A stretch of DNA of 64,000 bases from an uncultured Prevotellaceae bacterium (GCA_900316835.1 ONEL01000003.1:1-64000), one strand, 5' to 3'. Counted from the stretch's first letter, positions 25,701 to 35,961 are shown. The notes: generated by a model not told the origin, from the sequence alone. Made by a program: numbers and translations.

Positions 25701-27017
25701 ATGACAAAACAACAGAAACAAAGCGGCTCAATCATCGCCATCATAACCATGATGTTTCTCTATGCGATGATTGCGTTCGTAACTAATCTTGCAGCACCCA
25801 TTGGTGTTGTTATGAAAAATGACCCCGAGGTGGGAGGTTCTAATTTCCTAGCCATGATGGGTAATTTCATGAACTTCTTTGCTTATTTCTTCATGGGAAT
25901 ACCAGCTGGCAAGATGCTCACCCGCATCGGATATAAGAAAACCGCAATGTTTGGTATTCTTTTTGGGTTCATAGGAGTGCTTGTTCAATTCATCTCGGGA
26001 TTTGAAGCCCTAGAGGGATATAGCGACAATATAATCTATCTGGTAGGTGCCTTTATCTCAGGCATGTCGGTTTGCTTGCTCAACACCGTGGTAAACCCCA
26101 TGCTCAACCTCATTGGTGGTGGTGGCAAGCGTGGCAACCAGCTCAATATGATAGGTGGCACTTTCAACTCACTGGCAGCCACATTCACACCAATGCTCGT
26201 GGGAGCGCTGATTGGCCAGCTGACAAAAGATAGCGACTTTGCCGATGTGAATCTAGTGCTCTACATTGCAATGGCAGTCTTTGCTGCAGCATTTATAGTT
26301 TTAGCCTTTATTCCCATTAAGGATCCAGAGATTGGACGCATAACTTCCGAAACCAAGTTTGAGCACTCACCCTGGAAATTCCGCCACTTCGTGCTGGGAG
26401 CTATTGGCATTTTCATCTATGTGGGTGTTGAGGTTGGTATTCCTGGAACATTAAACTTCTTCTTGAGCGACACCACAGCTAAGGGTGCAGGACTTCTTGC
26501 TAATGCCGCGGCAATAGGTGGCATGGTGGCAGGGACCTACTGGCTACTAATGCTCGTGGGTCGCATTGTGGGCGGTGCTATCGCCAGCAAGGTGTCGAGT
26601 AAGGCAATGATGGTGGTTGTTACCATTGTGGGAATGGCGCTGATTTTGTGCGCCATGCTCATCGACAAGAGCGTCACCACAGCTATGCCCGTGTTCACTG
26701 GTAGTGGTTTTGCGATGGAAACTGTGCCAATGAGCGCATTATTGCTTGTACTGTGCGGATTGTGCACATCGGTAATGTGGTCGTGCGTGTTCAACCTAGC
26801 CACCGAGGGCCTTGGCAAATACACCGCTGCAGCAAGTGGCATTTTCATGATGATGGTAGTTGGCGGTGGCGTGCTTCCTCTCATCCAGAATGCTATAGCC
26901 GACAGCTCACTCGGTTACATGATTTCTTACATAGTACCCCTTGTGGGTCTTGCCTACCTGTGTTTCTATGCTCTAGTTGGTAGCAAGAACGTTAATACCG
27001 ATATCCCTATTGAGTAA
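25701..27017 (+). CDS. MFS transporter, FucP/GluP-like sugar permease
   Basis: 438 residues, about 12 membrane segments. The NPMLNLIGGGGKRGNQLNM stretch followed by GGTFNSLAATFTPMLVG parallels the NP...LNL..TFNS.G pattern of fucose/glucose permeases (FHS family of MFS), so proton-driven uptake of a monosaccharide is likely. The exact sugar cannot be read. It stands alone, with a terminator at 27040-27077. The transketolase gene follows with its own leader. Confidence 0.85.
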   Translation: MTKQQKQSGSIIAIITMMFLYAMIAFVTNLAAPIGVVMKNDPEVGGSNFLAMMGNFMNFFAYFFMGIPAGKMLTRIGYKKTAMFGILFGFIGVLVQFISGFEALEGYSDNIIYLVGAFISGMSVCLLNTVVNPMLNLIGGGGKRGNQLNMIGGTFNSLAATFTPMLVGALIGQLTKDSDFADVNLVLYIAMAVFAAAFIVLAFIPIKDPEIGRITSETKFEHSPWKFRHFVLGAIGIFIYVGVEVGIPGTLNFFLSDTTAKGAGLLANAAAIGGMVAGTYWLLMLVGRIVGGAIASKVSSKAMMVVVTIVGMALILCAMLIDKSVTTAMPVFTGSGFAMETVPMSALLLVLCGLCTSVMWSCVFNLATEGLGKYTAAASGIFMMMVVGGGVLPLIQNAIADSSLGYMISYIVPLVGLAYLCFYALVGSKNVNTDIPIE

Positions 27018-27039
27018 TATTTTTCACAAATAGACTTAA

Positions 27040-27077
27040 TCAAGAGGTATTTCCCTGTCGCGGGAAATGCCTTTTGA
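27040..27077 (+). terminator. rho-independent terminator after the MFS gene
   Basis: Stem GGTATTTCCC (27046-27055) with GGGAAATGCC (27062-27071), extended by TCAA/TTGA and a T-run. Confidence 0.8.
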
Positions 27078-27211
27078 TGGTTAAAAAGGGGAATTTTTTG
27101 GAAAAAAAAGGAAAAAACTTGCATCGTCACAAAATAATTGCTATCTTCGTAACGTAATAATTACAGATGTTTTATTAATAGAATTTTTATTCCACACAAC
27201 ATTATAAAATT

Positions 27212-29266
27212 ATGATAGACGACAAGCTAATGACGCGCGCGGCAAACAATATTAGAATCCTTGCTGCCGCTATGGTTGAGAATGCCAAATCAGGTCACCC
27301 TGGTGGAGCCATGGGTGGGGCCGACTTTGCAAACGTGCTTTACAGCAGTTTCCTAGTTCACGACCCCGACGACCCACGCTGGTTCGCTCGCGACCGTTTC
27401 TTTCTCGACCCCGGTCACATGTCGCCTATGCTTTACGCCACACTACTCCTGACCGGCAAATACACCATCGACGATATCAAGGCATTCCGCTCGTGGGGAA
27501 GCATTACACCCGGGCATCCTGAGCTTGATGTGGACCATGGCGTGGAAAACACCAGCGGTCCATTAGGACAAGGTCACGTGATGGCTGTGGGATGTGCTAT
27601 TGCCGAGCGCTTTATCACAGCTCGCTTTAGCGATGTGTTCGCCCACAAAACCTATGCCTTCATTAGCGATGGCGGCATTCAGGAGGGCATCTCACAAGAG
27701 GCCGGTCGCCTGGCTGGACATCTGGGGCTGAGCAACCTCATCATGTTCTATGACAGCAACTCGGTGCAACTCAGCACCATGTGCAATGCTGTGAGCACCG
27801 AGGACACTGCAATGAAATATCGTGCATGGAACTGGAATGTCATTGAGATTGACGGCACCAGTCCCACGGCTATCGCCAGCGCCATCGAGGCGGCTCAACA
27901 AGAGAGCGAGCGCCCCACCCTTATCATTGGCAAGACAATAATGGGACGCGGATGCGTCACCGACGACGGGAGCAACTTTGAGGGGCAATGCTCTACACAC
28001 GGCAATCCACTGAGCAAGTCGGGCGCAAGCTTTGAGAAGACAATAGAAAACTTGGGTGGCAATGCCGCCGATCCCTGGCAAATATTCCCCGAGGTTGAAG
28101 AGCTATATAGCAAACGTGCCGAGCGATTGCGCGCCATCGTTGCCGACCGCAAAGCTCGCGAGAAAGCATGGTGTGATACCCACCCCGAGCTTGCCAAGCA
28201 GCTCAAAAACTATATAAATGGTGTTGTAACCCCTGTCGACTATGCCTCGATTGAGCACAAGCCAGGTCTCGCCACTCGCGCTTCGAGCGCCAACGTACTG
28301 AGCACCCTAGCCCAGCAAGTGGGCAACATGATTGTCTCCAGCGCCGACCTTGCCAATAGCGACAAGACCGACGGTTTCCTAAAGAAAACTAAGGCCTTCG
28401 CCCGTGGCGACTTTGAAGGAGCCTTCCTTCAAGCCGGAGTGAGCGAACTCGCCATGACAGCCATCATCAACGGCATGGCACTGCATGGTGGCGTAATCGC
28501 AGCTTGCGGAACATTCTTCGTCTTCAGCGATTATATGAAACCCGCGGTGCGTCTATCGGCATTGATGGAACTGCCTGTTAAGTTCATCTGGACTCACGAC
28601 GCATTCCGCGTGGGAGAAGACGGTCCCACCCACGAACCCGTAGAACAAGAGGCGCAAATTCGTCTCATGGAGGAGCTTAAGAACCACAGTGGTCGCAACA
28701 GCATGCTAGTGCTCAGGCCTGCCGACAGCGCCGAGTGCACCGTAGCCTGGAAAATGGCGATGGAGAACACACTCACCCCCACAGCACTCATCCTCTCGCG
28801 ACAGAACATCAACGACCTGCCCTCACAGCACGGCAGTGGCTATGCCGCACGCTACAACGACGCTTTGCAAGCCCAACGTGGCGCTTACATTATATATAGA
28901 GATGAGAACCCACAGGTTGTGCTCGTGGGCAACGGCTCAGAAGTGGCTACACTGGTTGAAGCCACTCAAATTATCAAAGCCGAACAACCACTCAGAGTAC
29001 AAATTGTGTCCATCCCGTCGATAGGACTTTTCAAGAATCAGCCCCAAGAGTACCAGAATGAGGTTATTCCACCTCAGTTACCTACCTTTGGACTCACATC
29101 GGGATTGCCATCCACACTACTTTCAGTAGTAAATGGAGGAAAAATCTTCGGTCTTGATCATTTTGGAGCCTCGGCACCTTACAAAGTTTTGGACGAAAAA
29201 TTTGGTTTCTCGCCTCAAAATATCGCTCAAGAAGTCCAAAAATGTCTCAAAAATCAAAAAAAATGA
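27212..29266 (+). CDS. tkt: transketolase
   Basis: A 684-residue thiamine-diphosphate enzyme moving two-carbon units in the non-oxidative pentose phosphate pathway. N-terminal: KSGHPGGAMGGADF, HGVENTSGPLGQG and the ISDGGIQEG ThDP motif (a G for the usual E/D at one place). Middle: the Glu-bearing FEGAFLQAGVSELAM block and THDAFRVGEDGPTHEP. The C-terminal domain is complete with the GLDHFGASAP-type motif. Length is normal. Possible -7 variant TATCTTCG near 27151. Confidence 0.97.
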   Translation: MIDDKLMTRAANNIRILAAAMVENAKSGHPGGAMGGADFANVLYSSFLVHDPDDPRWFARDRFFLDPGHMSPMLYATLLLTGKYTIDDIKAFRSWGSITPGHPELDVDHGVENTSGPLGQGHVMAVGCAIAERFITARFSDVFAHKTYAFISDGGIQEGISQEAGRLAGHLGLSNLIMFYDSNSVQLSTMCNAVSTEDTAMKYRAWNWNVIEIDGTSPTAIASAIEAAQQESERPTLIIGKTIMGRGCVTDDGSNFEGQCSTHGNPLSKSGASFEKTIENLGGNAADPWQIFPEVEELYSKRAERLRAIVADRKAREKAWCDTHPELAKQLKNYINGVVTPVDYASIEHKPGLATRASSANVLSTLAQQVGNMIVSSADLANSDKTDGFLKKTKAFARGDFEGAFLQAGVSELAMTAIINGMALHGGVIAACGTFFVFSDYMKPAVRLSALMELPVKFIWTHDAFRVGEDGPTHEPVEQEAQIRLMEELKNHSGRNSMLVLRPADSAECTVAWKMAMENTLTPTALILSRQNINDLPSQHGSGYAARYNDALQAQRGAYIIYRDENPQVVLVGNGSEVATLVEATQIIKAEQPLRVQIVSIPSIGLFKNQPQEYQNEVIPPQLPTFGLTSGLPSTLLSVVNGGKIFGLDHFGASAPYKVLDEKFGFSPQNIAQEVQKCLKNQKK

Positions 29267-29319
29267 CCTTTTTAAGAAGATTTTTTGGATAAAATAATTA
29301 ATAATCAAAAAAAAAGCTA

Positions 29320-29327
29320 TATATTTG
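29320..29327 (+). promoter_or_regulatory. -7 box for the second ompA
   Basis: TATATTTG, 78 bases upstream of the ATG, giving a leader of about 70 nt that is very A/T-rich. Confidence 0.5.
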
Positions 29328-29405
29328 CACAATGTTTTGATAAGGTATACAATTTATTTTAGTGTTTAACAAATAAAAATTTTTATTTAACAAAAACGTA
29401 AGTCT

Positions 29406-30683
29406 ATGAAAAAGATTACATTACTTGCATGTGCATGCGCTATGTTCTTAGCTCCTGCAGTTAACGCTCAGGAAGTACAGTACGTAGAGGATCCAGCTCA
29501 AGGCTACATCTTCAACCGTATGCAGGACAACTGGTTCATCCAGGCTGAAGGCGGTGTTGGCGTTATGATGTCTTACAAAGATGCTCAAATGAAGCTCGGT
29601 AAGCGCTTCCTCGCCCCCAAGGCTAACTTGTTCATCGGTAAGTGGTTCTCTCCACTGCTGGGTGTTCGCATCGGCGGTCACTTCGAGCAGATGAAGGGTG
29701 CTACCGACAACATGAACGCTATCGGTGTTCGCACCGACATGGGTGATCAAATGAAGGACGGTGCTAACGTACGTCTTGGCCAGAAGTTCAATCGCATCGG
29801 TGTTACTGGTGATGTTCTGTTCAACCTGACTAACTGGATTTGCGGTTACAAGCCCGGTCGCTTCTACAATGCAGTTCTTTATGCTGGTGCTTCTACTAGC
29901 TGGAACTTCTACAATGACAAGGCCGACGGCAGTGGTAGCTGGAAGTATGGTGGTTGGAACAATGGCAAGGAAGGTCATCACGACCGTAACTTCGCTCTCC
30001 AGGCTGGTTTGCTCAACAGCTTCGCTCTTGGCAAGCACGTTGATCTGCTTCTCGACCTCCGCTTCGACATGGTTCAGGAGCACGTAGACGGTGCTGGTCA
30101 AGGTCACAAGACTTGGATTGAGTACCCAAGCGCTATGCTGGGTCTTGCTTACAAGTTTGGTAAGACTGAGTGGAATGCTCCCGTTGTTCCCATCTGCCCA
30201 CAGGTTAAGGACAACAGCGCAGAGCTCGACGCACTTCGCAACAAGCTGAACCAGGCTAACGCTAAGATTCGTGACCTGGAGAACCAGCTCAACGAGTGCC
30301 TGAAGAAGAAGAACCAACCCGTTGCTCCTCAGAACAACCTGACTGCAGCTTCTAAAGAGGCTCCTCTGGCTACTATCTACTATCCAAGAGGTAAGTCTTA
30401 CATCACTCCAGTACAAATGGAGATCGTAAACGCTGTTAGCGAGGTTATGAAGCAAGAGAATGACAACTACATCCTCACTGGTTGGGCCGACAACTACACT
30501 GGTAACGACGAGATCAACATTAAGCTTCGTCACGACCGTGTAAATGGCGTTAAGAAGACCCTCGAGGATAAGGGTATCGACGGTGGCCGTCTCCAAACTG
30601 AGACTAACAATGGCAACCTCGTTGACTACGGTCCTCAGAGCGCACCTCTTGGCCGCGCCGTTACAATCCAACGTAACAAATAA
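29406..30683 (+). CDS. OmpA-family outer membrane protein, likely abundant
   Basis: 425 residues. Signal peptide ending in VNAQ, an N-terminal beta-barrel to about residue 255, a helical linker with a short Asn/Gln heptad stretch, then the OmpA-like domain (about 300-425) with LATIYYPRGKSYI, ILTGWADNYTGND and NIKLRHDRVNGVKKTLEDKG. The Asp and Arg that hold diaminopimelate are in these blocks. Codon use is unusually uniform (many GCT, GGT, CGC, AAC), as in highly expressed genes. A long antisense frame exists but is a shadow. Terminator at 30720-30748. Confidence 0.93.
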   Translation: MKKITLLACACAMFLAPAVNAQEVQYVEDPAQGYIFNRMQDNWFIQAEGGVGVMMSYKDAQMKLGKRFLAPKANLFIGKWFSPLLGVRIGGHFEQMKGATDNMNAIGVRTDMGDQMKDGANVRLGQKFNRIGVTGDVLFNLTNWICGYKPGRFYNAVLYAGASTSWNFYNDKADGSGSWKYGGWNNGKEGHHDRNFALQAGLLNSFALGKHVDLLLDLRFDMVQEHVDGAGQGHKTWIEYPSAMLGLAYKFGKTEWNAPVVPICPQVKDNSAELDALRNKLNQANAKIRDLENQLNECLKKKNQPVAPQNNLTAASKEAPLATIYYPRGKSYITPVQMEIVNAVSEVMKQENDNYILTGWADNYTGNDEINIKLRHDRVNGVKKTLEDKGIDGGRLQTETNNGNLVDYGPQSAPLGRAVTIQRNK

Positions 30684-30719
30684 TTTTGACCTACTTTAGT
30701 TCAAAATTATGAAACAAAG

Positions 30720-30748
30720 GTCTCGCACCACATGGTGCGAGACTTTTT
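30720..30748 (+). terminator. rho-independent terminator after ompA
   Basis: 11-bp stem GTCTCGCACCA / TGGTGCGAGAC with a very short loop, then five T. Confidence 0.9.
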
Positions 30749-30796
30749 ATTTTATACTCTCCTTCACGCAATCTAAGATAATCTAATTTTTTTCAG

Positions 30797-30804
30797 TAAT
30801 TTTG
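30797..30804 (+). promoter_or_regulatory. -7 box for the MATE gene
   Basis: TAATTTTG, 32 bases upstream of the ATG at 30836. Confidence 0.5.
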
Positions 30805-30835
30805 CAACCTAAAAACAACTATCACATCAACACCA

Positions 30836-32266
30836 ATGTCTAGCCCCCACAAAGATCCACTTATTGACTTGATAAAATCAGGTGGCACGATGACGCTCAA
30901 GCAACAGCTCAAGCTCACCGTGGCATTGAGCACACCGGCTATTCTTGCCCAGCTGTCGTCGATTATCATGCAATATATCGACGCATCGATGGTGGGAAGC
31001 CTTGGAGCAAACGATAGTGCATCGATTGGGCTGGTATCAACCACCATGTGGCTGCTGGGAGGACTGCTCAGTGCCGCGGCTATGGGATTTACAGTGCAGG
31101 TGGCACACCTCATTGGAGCCAACAAGAGCAACGACGCACGCAGTGTGCTGCGCCAGTCGATTGTGAGTTGCCTAGTGTTCAGCGCAATTCTCACTATTGT
31201 GGGAGTGGCTATCAGCTGCGAACTCCCCCACTGGCTTGGAGGTAATGATGCCATTTGCCACAATGCGACAGTCTATTTCCTCATCCTCGCTATTTTCCTC
31301 CCCTTTCTTGAAGTTGAAATGGTTGCTGGCGGGATGTTGCGAAGCAGTGGCAACATGAAGGTTCCCGGCATGCTTAATATATTAATGTGTGTGCTTGATG
31401 TGGTATTCAATTTCTTTCTCATCTTCCCCACACGCGAAATAATGGTCATGGGTCATGCCATTAACATCCCTGGCATGGGGCTTGGGGTGAAAGGCGCGGC
31501 ACTGGGCACTGTCCTTGCCGAGGTAGTAACATGCGCACTGATGCTTTATTTCCTCATTTATCGCTCTCGTGAGCTAAAGCTGGCAGGAACCAGTGGTAGC
31601 TTTAAACCAACCAAGAACTGCCTCAACAAAGCCTACAGAATAAGCCTCCCCATCGCATTGCAATCGGTAATGATGTGTGGAGCTTATATTGCAGCCACAG
31701 TCATTGTGGCACCACTAGGGAGTGTGGCGCTAGCCGCCCACTCCTTTGCCATCACAGCCGAGAGCTTGTGCTACATGCCGGGCTATGGATTCTCGGAGGC
31801 GGCGACGACACTTGTAGGTCAAAGCACTGGAGCAGGTCGTCGCGACTTGTGCAAGCGTTTTGCTCACATCACTGTAATAATAGGAGTAGCATCCATGACA
31901 TTGCTGGGCTTGCTAATGTATGCCTTCGCGCCCCAAATGATGGCACTCATGTCACCAGTTCAGGACATAGTTGAGCTGGGGGCGCAATGCCTTCGCATCG
32001 AAGCTTGGGCCGAGCCTCTCTATGGAGCCGCCATTGTGTGCTATGGAGTGATGGTGGGCGCTGGCGACACTCTCGTTCCAAGCCTGATGAACCTGGGCTC
32101 AATGTGGATTGTGCGCATCACACTGGCTTCAATTCTTGTCACATCGATGGGACTGCCGGGAGTGTGGACCGCTATGTGCATTGAGCTATGCGTGCGTGGC
32201 ACAATATTCTTAATCAGGTTATGGTCGGGACAATGGTCCAAGAAGATATCATTATCTAATAGTTAA
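30836..32266 (+). CDS. MATE family efflux transporter
   Basis: 476 residues, about 12 membrane helices in two homologous halves; expels drugs or metabolites in exchange for Na+ or H+. The first half starts TLKQQLKLTVALSTPAILAQ with YIDASMVGSLG; the second half starts with LPIALQSVMMCGAYIA and contains ATTLVGQSTGAG. The substrate cannot be read. There is a second Met at residue 18, so a slightly shorter protein is possible. Confidence 0.93.
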   Translation: MSSPHKDPLIDLIKSGGTMTLKQQLKLTVALSTPAILAQLSSIIMQYIDASMVGSLGANDSASIGLVSTTMWLLGGLLSAAAMGFTVQVAHLIGANKSNDARSVLRQSIVSCLVFSAILTIVGVAISCELPHWLGGNDAICHNATVYFLILAIFLPFLEVEMVAGGMLRSSGNMKVPGMLNILMCVLDVVFNFFLIFPTREIMVMGHAINIPGMGLGVKGAALGTVLAEVVTCALMLYFLIYRSRELKLAGTSGSFKPTKNCLNKAYRISLPIALQSVMMCGAYIAATVIVAPLGSVALAAHSFAITAESLCYMPGYGFSEAATTLVGQSTGAGRRDLCKRFAHITVIIGVASMTLLGLLMYAFAPQMMALMSPVQDIVELGAQCLRIEAWAEPLYGAAIVCYGVMVGAGDTLVPSLMNLGSMWIVRITLASILVTSMGLPGVWTAMCIELCVRGTIFLIRLWSGQWSKKISLSNS

Positions 32267-32303
32267 ATACTTCAAAATTCGGCTATAGAAACTCTAAAAA
32301 CAG

Positions 32304-32311
32304 TATCTTTG
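32304..32311 (+). promoter_or_regulatory. -7 box for DUF3737-patB
   Basis: TATCTTTG, 30 bases upstream of the ATG at 32342. Confidence 0.5.
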
Positions 32312-32341
32312 TAAAATCATACACATATATTAATATAACAC

Positions 32342-33193
32342 ATGAAAACTATAAAAGACCAAACTTTCGGTGGCGAGCGACCATTATTTGCCTCTCGCGA
32401 CACACGTTTTGAACACATTACTATCACAACTGGAGAATCAGGATTAAAACAATGCCACAACATTGAGTGTGACCACTGCTACTTTGAAGGGAAATATCCC
32501 TTGTGGCACGTATATGGCTCTAAAATAACCAGTTGCTACTTCGCGGTGGGCTCTCGCTCGGCAATATGGTACTGCGATGACATGGAAATGACCGACTGCG
32601 TAATCGATGGTCCCAAGTTCTTCCGCGAGATGAACCGCGTGACTATCAATAACGTGGTTATCAATGATGCCGATGAGACCTTCTGGAAAGTTAAGGGGCT
32701 CAAGATTCACAATCTTAAGCTACATGGTGGCACTTATCCTTTTATGTTCTCGCAAGACATCTATGTTGACGGGCTGGAAAGCGATGCAAAATATGTGTTC
32801 CAGTACTGCAAGAATATGGAGATACACAACGCGAAAATCACCACCAAAGATTCATTTTGGGAATGCGAGAACGTGACAATCTACGACAGTGAACTCAATG
32901 GAGAGTACCTGGCATGGCACTCCAAAAATGTGAAGTTAGTGCGCTGCCACATTAGCGGTGAGCAACCCCTGTGCTATGATAAGAACCTGGTGCTTGAAGA
33001 CTGCACCTTCGACCCTGGCTGTGATCGCATGTTTGAGGACAGCGAGGTAAATGCTCAGATAGCTGGAAGCGTGACCAACATCAAGAATCCACGCACCGGT
33101 CGCATAGAGCTTGACAGCGTGGGTAGCGTAACTCTTGACGAGAATATTCTTGAGCCAGCCAACTGCCAAATTATTGAACGCGACAAGCAGTAA
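32342..33193 (+). CDS. DUF3737 family protein (beta-helix-like)
   Basis: 283 residues, no signal peptide. The start KTIKDQTFGGERPLFASRD and the recurring short units with aromatic/Cys positions (for example CYFEGKYPLWH, CYFAVGSRSAIWY, DSELNGEYLAWHSK) fit DUF3737, which is predicted to fold as a right-handed parallel beta-helix. Function unknown; cytosolic. Located 33 bases before a PatB-type C-S lyase and probably co-transcribed with it. Confidence 0.9.
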   Translation: MKTIKDQTFGGERPLFASRDTRFEHITITTGESGLKQCHNIECDHCYFEGKYPLWHVYGSKITSCYFAVGSRSAIWYCDDMEMTDCVIDGPKFFREMNRVTINNVVINDADETFWKVKGLKIHNLKLHGGTYPFMFSQDIYVDGLESDAKYVFQYCKNMEIHNAKITTKDSFWECENVTIYDSELNGEYLAWHSKNVKLVRCHISGEQPLCYDKNLVLEDCTFDPGCDRMFEDSEVNAQIAGSVTNIKNPRTGRIELDSVGSVTLDENILEPANCQIIERDKQ

Positions 33194-33226
33194 CACCTAG
33201 TTATTAACACAAAAGAACCCTTACCC

Positions 33227-34396
33227 ATGAACACCGAGAAATTTAACTTTGACGAGATAGTTGACCGCCGTGGCACACATGCCGTGAAATGGGATCATTG
33301 CCCTAGCGACGACGTTATCCCCATGTGGGTAGCCGACATGGACTTCAAGGCTGCCCCATGCATCATGGAAGCGCTTAGAAAACGCGTGGAACATGGTGTA
33401 TTTGGTTATGTAAATGTTCCTGAGGAGTTCCACACGTCTATCATCAACTGGTTTGAGCGTCGTCACAACTGGACTATTGACCGCGACATGATTGAGTACA
33501 CCACAGGTGTGGTTCCAGCCATCTCGGCAGTGATTAAGGCTATCACCAAGCCCGGTCAAAAGGTGGCTATTCTCACCCCCATCTATAACTGCTTTTTCTC
33601 AAGCATCAAGAACAACGGTTGCGAGCCAGTGGAAGTGCCCCTAACCTACAATGCTGATTACAGTTACAGCATCGACTACGACGCCCTTGATGTAGCACTT
33701 GCGAGCGACGATACCCATGCTCTACTCTTTTGCAACCCCCACAACCCAGCAGGACGCGTGTGGACGCGAGAGGAGCTCAGCAAGGTCAACGACCTGTGTC
33801 TCAAGCACGATGTTACCGTCATCAGTGACGAGATTCACTGCGAGATGGTAATGCCCGGCATGAGCTATACACCATTTGCATCGGTGACAGAAGAGGCACG
33901 CGCTAACTGCATCATGTGTGGCTCGCCAAGCAAGTCGTTTAACATTGCCGGATTGCAAGCAGCTTTCATCGTGTGCAACAATGCCGAGAACAAAGCTAAA
34001 ATTAATCGCGCCATAAACATTAATGAGGTGTGCGACATCAACCCCTTTGGGCTAGAGGCATTCATGGCAGCCTACAACCATGGTGAGAGTTGGATACTAC
34101 AGTTTAATGACTACATTGCCGGGAATTTCCAACTCATGAGCGAGATGCTTAATAAAGAACTGCCCTCATTCCACATCACCCCCCTTGAGGGCACCTATCT
34201 GGCATGGGTCAACATTAGCGCAACCGAAATGACTAGCACGCAAATCACTAAAAAGATTCTCGACGACGGTAAAGTGCTCGTCAACGATGGTGCCATCTAC
34301 GGCAAAGCTGGCGAAGGCTTCATACGCATCAACCTCGCCACAGCACGCTCGGTGGTAGAAGAAGCCACACGTCGCATCATAAGCGCGATTAAGTGA
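33227..34396 (+). CDS. PatB/MalY-type cystathionine beta-lyase (C-S lyase)
   Basis: A 389-residue fold-type I PLP enzyme. The N-terminus FDEIVDRRGTHAVKWD and IPMWVADMDF is typical of the PatB/MalY group. The PLP Lys is in CGSPSKSFNIAGLQ (about residue 233), and the substrate Arg is in GFIRINLATARS. It cleaves cystathionine or other cysteine S-conjugates to thiol, pyruvate and ammonia. It is second in a unit with DUF3737, with a hairpin terminator at 34425-34450. Confidence 0.94.
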   Translation: MNTEKFNFDEIVDRRGTHAVKWDHCPSDDVIPMWVADMDFKAAPCIMEALRKRVEHGVFGYVNVPEEFHTSIINWFERRHNWTIDRDMIEYTTGVVPAISAVIKAITKPGQKVAILTPIYNCFFSSIKNNGCEPVEVPLTYNADYSYSIDYDALDVALASDDTHALLFCNPHNPAGRVWTREELSKVNDLCLKHDVTVISDEIHCEMVMPGMSYTPFASVTEEARANCIMCGSPSKSFNIAGLQAAFIVCNNAENKAKINRAININEVCDINPFGLEAFMAAYNHGESWILQFNDYIAGNFQLMSEMLNKELPSFHITPLEGTYLAWVNISATEMTSTQITKKILDDGKVLVNDGAIYGKAGEGFIRINLATARSVVEEATRRIISAIK

Positions 34397-34424
34397 CAAA
34401 TAAATATACACCCTAAAAACTCCT

Positions 34425-34450
34425 TAAGCCTAAGGCTATGGGAGTTTTTT
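34425..34450 (+). terminator. rho-independent terminator after patB-like gene
   Basis: AAAAACTCC (34425-34433) pairs with GGAGTTTTT (34441-34449), with a small inner AGCC/GGCT pairing; T-run follows. Confidence 0.75.
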
Positions 34451-34487
34451 CTTGCATCCATATCTAGCATGTGTGAGCAATATTTTG

Positions 34488-34495
34488 TATTTTTG
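34488..34495 (+). promoter_or_regulatory. -7 box for the MBOAT-SGNH pair
   Basis: TATTTTTG, 27 bases upstream of the ATG at 34522. Confidence 0.45.
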
Positions 34496-34521
34496 CACGA
34501 TAAAAGTTTGAACTAAAGCTT

Positions 34522-35961
34522 ATGGTTTTCAACTCGGTTGAGTTCTTGATATTCTTGCCCATCGTTTTCGGGCTATACTGGTGCATGGCACGATGGGTGC
34601 GATGGCAAAACCTGTTTATCGTTATAGCTAGCTATGTGTTCTATGGATGGTGGGACTGGAGATTTTTGGCCCTGATAGCACTAACGTCGGTGGCTAGCTA
34701 TGCCAGTGGCGTCCTCATTGAACAACACCGTGGTCATGGCAAGATTATCAGCGCAGCTAACATTGTGCTCAACTTGCTCATCCTTGCATTCTTCAAGTAC
34801 TTCAACTTCTTTTCCGAGTCGTTTGCCACTGCCATGGCATCGCTAGGATGGCATTGCGACATGCCCACGCTCAACATTGTGTTACCAGTGGGTATAAGTT
34901 TTTACACCTTTCAGGCTCTGAGCTACTCAATTGACGTGTATCGCCGCAAACTGCCAGCTAGCCACAGCATCATCGATGTGATGGCATTCATCAGCTTTTT
35001 CCCGCAACTGGTGGCTGGTCCCATTGAGCGCGCCACATCGCTATTGCCACAAATTCAAAAGCCACGACACTTCAGCGCCGCGACAGCCACTACTGGTATG
35101 CGACAAATGCTTTGGGGCCTCTTCAAGAAGATGATTGTTGCCGACTCATGTGGACTCATTGTAGACCGCATTTGGACCGACATTCCTGAGCATCATGGAT
35201 TTGCGCTCCTTTTAGCGATGGTGCTATTCGCTTTCCAAATCTATGCCGACTTCTCGGGCTACAGCGACATTGCCATAGGCTGCGCTAGGCTCTTTGGCAT
35301 TAAGCTGACCACTAACTTCAAGGTGCCTTATTTCTCACGAAGCATTCGTGAATTTTGGCGCCGCTGGCATGTGACGCTCATGAACTGGTTTACCGAATAT
35401 GTCTACTTTCCACTGGGTGGCAGTCGCAAGGGGAAAGCACGCACAGTGCTTAATACCATAATTGTTTTTGCTTTGAGCGGTCTGTGGCATGGCGCTAACT
35501 GGACTTTTGTGCTATGGGGACTCTACAATGCACTGCTTTTCATTCCGCTCATCATCACCGGGAAAGGACGATATAAAGACACCGTAGCCCATGGTCGCCA
35601 CTGGCCCTCGCTCAAAGAATTGGGGTTAATGCTCGTCACTTTTGCTCTTAGTGCCTTAGGCTTGAGCCTGTTTAGGGCACCTAGTCTTCATGATTTCATA
35701 ACCTTCATTACCACAATGCTCTCACCCTCAATACTGCAAGTGGGCTTTGGTCACGAAATAAGACTTGCATTAGCCTACTGCGCACTGATGATGCTGGTTG
35801 AATGGCTTACGCGTGAACGACGGTTTGGACTCGACTTTGGCGACTCGCCAAGTGGCATACTACGATACCGGTGGGTGCGATGGATGATTTATGTCACGTT
35901 GTATGCTTACATAGTCATAATGTCGGGGTTACACTCTAACTTTATCTATTTCCAGTTCTAA
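34522..35961 (+). CDS. MBOAT family membrane O-acyltransferase (AlgI-like)
   Basis: A 479-residue inner-membrane protein with about 11 helices. AlgI-type motifs are visible: VGISFYTFQALSYSIDVYR, FFPQLVAGPIER, the YADFSGYSDIAIG stretch, FWRRWHVTL and the catalytic His in LSGLWHGANWTF (about residue 325). It passes acetyl groups across the membrane for O-acetylation of an exported glycan. The next gene, 4 bases downstream, encodes an SGNH-like protein, the usual periplasmic partner. The glycan is not identified by the context. Confidence 0.94.
   Translation: MVFNSVEFLIFLPIVFGLYWCMARWVRWQNLFIVIASYVFYGWWDWRFLALIALTSVASYASGVLIEQHRGHGKIISAANIVLNLLILAFFKYFNFFSESFATAMASLGWHCDMPTLNIVLPVGISFYTFQALSYSIDVYRRKLPASHSIIDVMAFISFFPQLVAGPIERATSLLPQIQKPRHFSAATATTGMRQMLWGLFKKMIVADSCGLIVDRIWTDIPEHHGFALLLAMVLFAFQIYADFSGYSDIAIGCARLFGIKLTTNFKVPYFSRSIREFWRRWHVTLMNWFTEYVYFPLGGSRKGKARTVLNTIIVFALSGLWHGANWTFVLWGLYNALLFIPLIITGKGRYKDTVAHGRHWPSLKELGLMLVTFALSALGLSLFRAPSLHDFITFITTMLSPSILQVGFGHEIRLALAYCALMMLVEWLTRERRFGLDFGDSPSGILRYRWVRWMIYVTLYAYIVIMSGLHSNFIYFQF

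Noticed and set aside
29448..30671. 407-codon open frame antisense to the second ompA
   Set aside because: It mirrors the sense gene in full and arises from its uniform codon choice. The sense strand has signal peptide, barrel and OmpA domain.
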